Assembly (NCBI GenBank): GCA_030424705.1
Contig: JAUHWJ010000191.1
Span: 1-5,263 of the forward strand
DNA from: Alphaproteobacteria bacterium
GTDB lineage: Bacteria; Pseudomonadota; Alphaproteobacteria; Rhodobacterales; Rhodobacteraceae
DNA length: 5,263 bases
Direction of reading: 5' to 3'
Shown: positions 4,902 through 5,263 of the stretch, piece by piece
Position numbering within the stretch: position 1 is the first letter of the stretch
How the letters are laid out: each line of letters begins with the position of its first letter
The notes under the pieces: generated by a model
The model's input: only the letters and a program-made list of their open reading frames with translations
Database searches by the model: none
What the model was told of the DNA's origin: nothing
Position numbers and translations under genes: made by a program

Positions 4902-5263
4902 ATGCATCGTCCCGCCGCCTCGCCCGCCACCGCGATCCTCTGGGGCCAGATCGTGATCGTCAGTCTGGTGGTGCTCGTCTTCCTTCAGGCCGCCACGCAA
5001 TGGACGGCCTTCCGCCTCGGCCATCAGGCGGCGCTCGGCGCGCCGATGGCCGAACTCTTCGGCTGGCCGGTCTACTGCCCCTGGGATCTCTTCCTCTGGT
5101 GGTACTGGTACGACGCCTACGCCCCGGCGATCTTCGTCGAGGGCGCCGTGATCGCCGCCTCGGGCGGGATCGCCGCGATCCTCGTCGCCATCCTCCTCTC
5201 GGTTCTCCGCGCCCGCGAGGCGAGCGACGTCACCACCTACGGCTCGGCCCGCTGGGCGACGCC
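4902..5263 (+). CDS. traG: TraG/VirD4-family type IV coupling protein, N-terminal part (runs off window)
   Basis: The frame opens at ATG 4902 after AAAGGA (4890-4895, 6-base spacing) and stays open for 120 full codons to the window end. Two membrane segments are visible, about residues 12-31 (AILWGQIVIVSLVVLVFLQA) and 75-102. Between them lies a Trp/Tyr-rich periplasmic stretch (GWPVYCPWDLFLWWYWYDAY). It then enters the cytosolic part with REASDVTTYGSARWAT, a typical TraG lead-in to the first nucleotide-binding motif, which is beyond the window. TraG proteins are hexameric inner-membrane ATPases that pass the relaxase-DNA complex to the type IV secretion channel. The position right after the relaxase gene fits co-expression and partnership. 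The Walker motifs cannot be checked here. Confidence 0.88.
   Translation, partial: MHRPAASPATAILWGQIVIVSLVVLVFLQAATQWTAFRLGHQAALGAPMAELFGWPVYCPWDLFLWWYWYDAYAPAIFVEGAVIAASGGIAAILVAILLSVLRAREASDVTTYGSARWAT

Noticed and set aside
2445..5024. Very long (859-codon) open frame on the minus strand opposite the transglycosylase, relaxase and TraG genes.
   Set aside because: It spans three clear + strand genes and the oriT gap, its product is low-complexity Arg/Ala/Gly/Asp sequence with no motif, and long antisense frames are expected in DNA with such strong G/C third-position bias.
1..5263. CRISPR array, tRNA/rRNA genes, insertion sequences or att sites.
   Set aside because: No regularly spaced repeats of CRISPR size, no tRNA- or rRNA-like sequence, no transposase, and no integrase or tRNA-end repeat was seen.

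Overview
This is a GC-rich window with strong third-position G/C preference. It reads as the regulatory and DNA-processing end of an integrative and conjugative element (ICE) from an alphaproteobacterium, for example a rhizobial, sphingomonad or rhodobacterial host; the species cannot be told from the sequence. Every convincing gene lies on the + strand. The gene order closely resembles the fseA / rdfS-traF-(transglycosylase)-rlxS-traG set known from the Mesorhizobium symbiosis island ICEMlSymR7A and from many unnamed alphaproteobacterial ICEs.

Bases 1-744 hold two overlapping reading frames that together encode one FseA-like activator of about 247 aa: an N-terminal DUF6499-type half and a C-terminal DUF2285 half. 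The frames meet at TTT CCC T just before a TGA. Reading through needs a single +1 shift. This is the arrangement for which programmed +1 frameshifting was shown in ICEMlSymR7A, so this looks like a second natural case rather than a broken gene. Bases 745-912 are a promoter-sized gap with two inverted repeats, a likely target region for FseA.

Bases 913-2872 are a tightly packed run. It contains an RdfS-like excisionase (913-1194), a DUF2840 protein (1199-1657), a TraF-type S26 signal peptidase (1654-2163) and a SLT-family lytic transglycosylase (2168-2872). Bases 2873-3119 lack convincing coding bias. They carry direct repeats, palindromes and two sequences resembling the IncP/MOBP nick consensus, so this is the best candidate for the origin of transfer. 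The relaxase gene (3120-4886, VirD2-like with DUF3363) follows, then the 5' part of the TraG/VirD4 coupling protein gene (4902 to the window end).

Inferred working model: a shift-dependent activator switches on rdfS and, through the packed run, the downstream transfer genes. RdfS steers the integrase toward excision. RlxS nicks oriT, and TraG delivers the relaxase-DNA complex to a type IV secretion channel, whose assembly the transglycosylase and TraF assist. The integrase, attachment sites and channel genes are not in the window.
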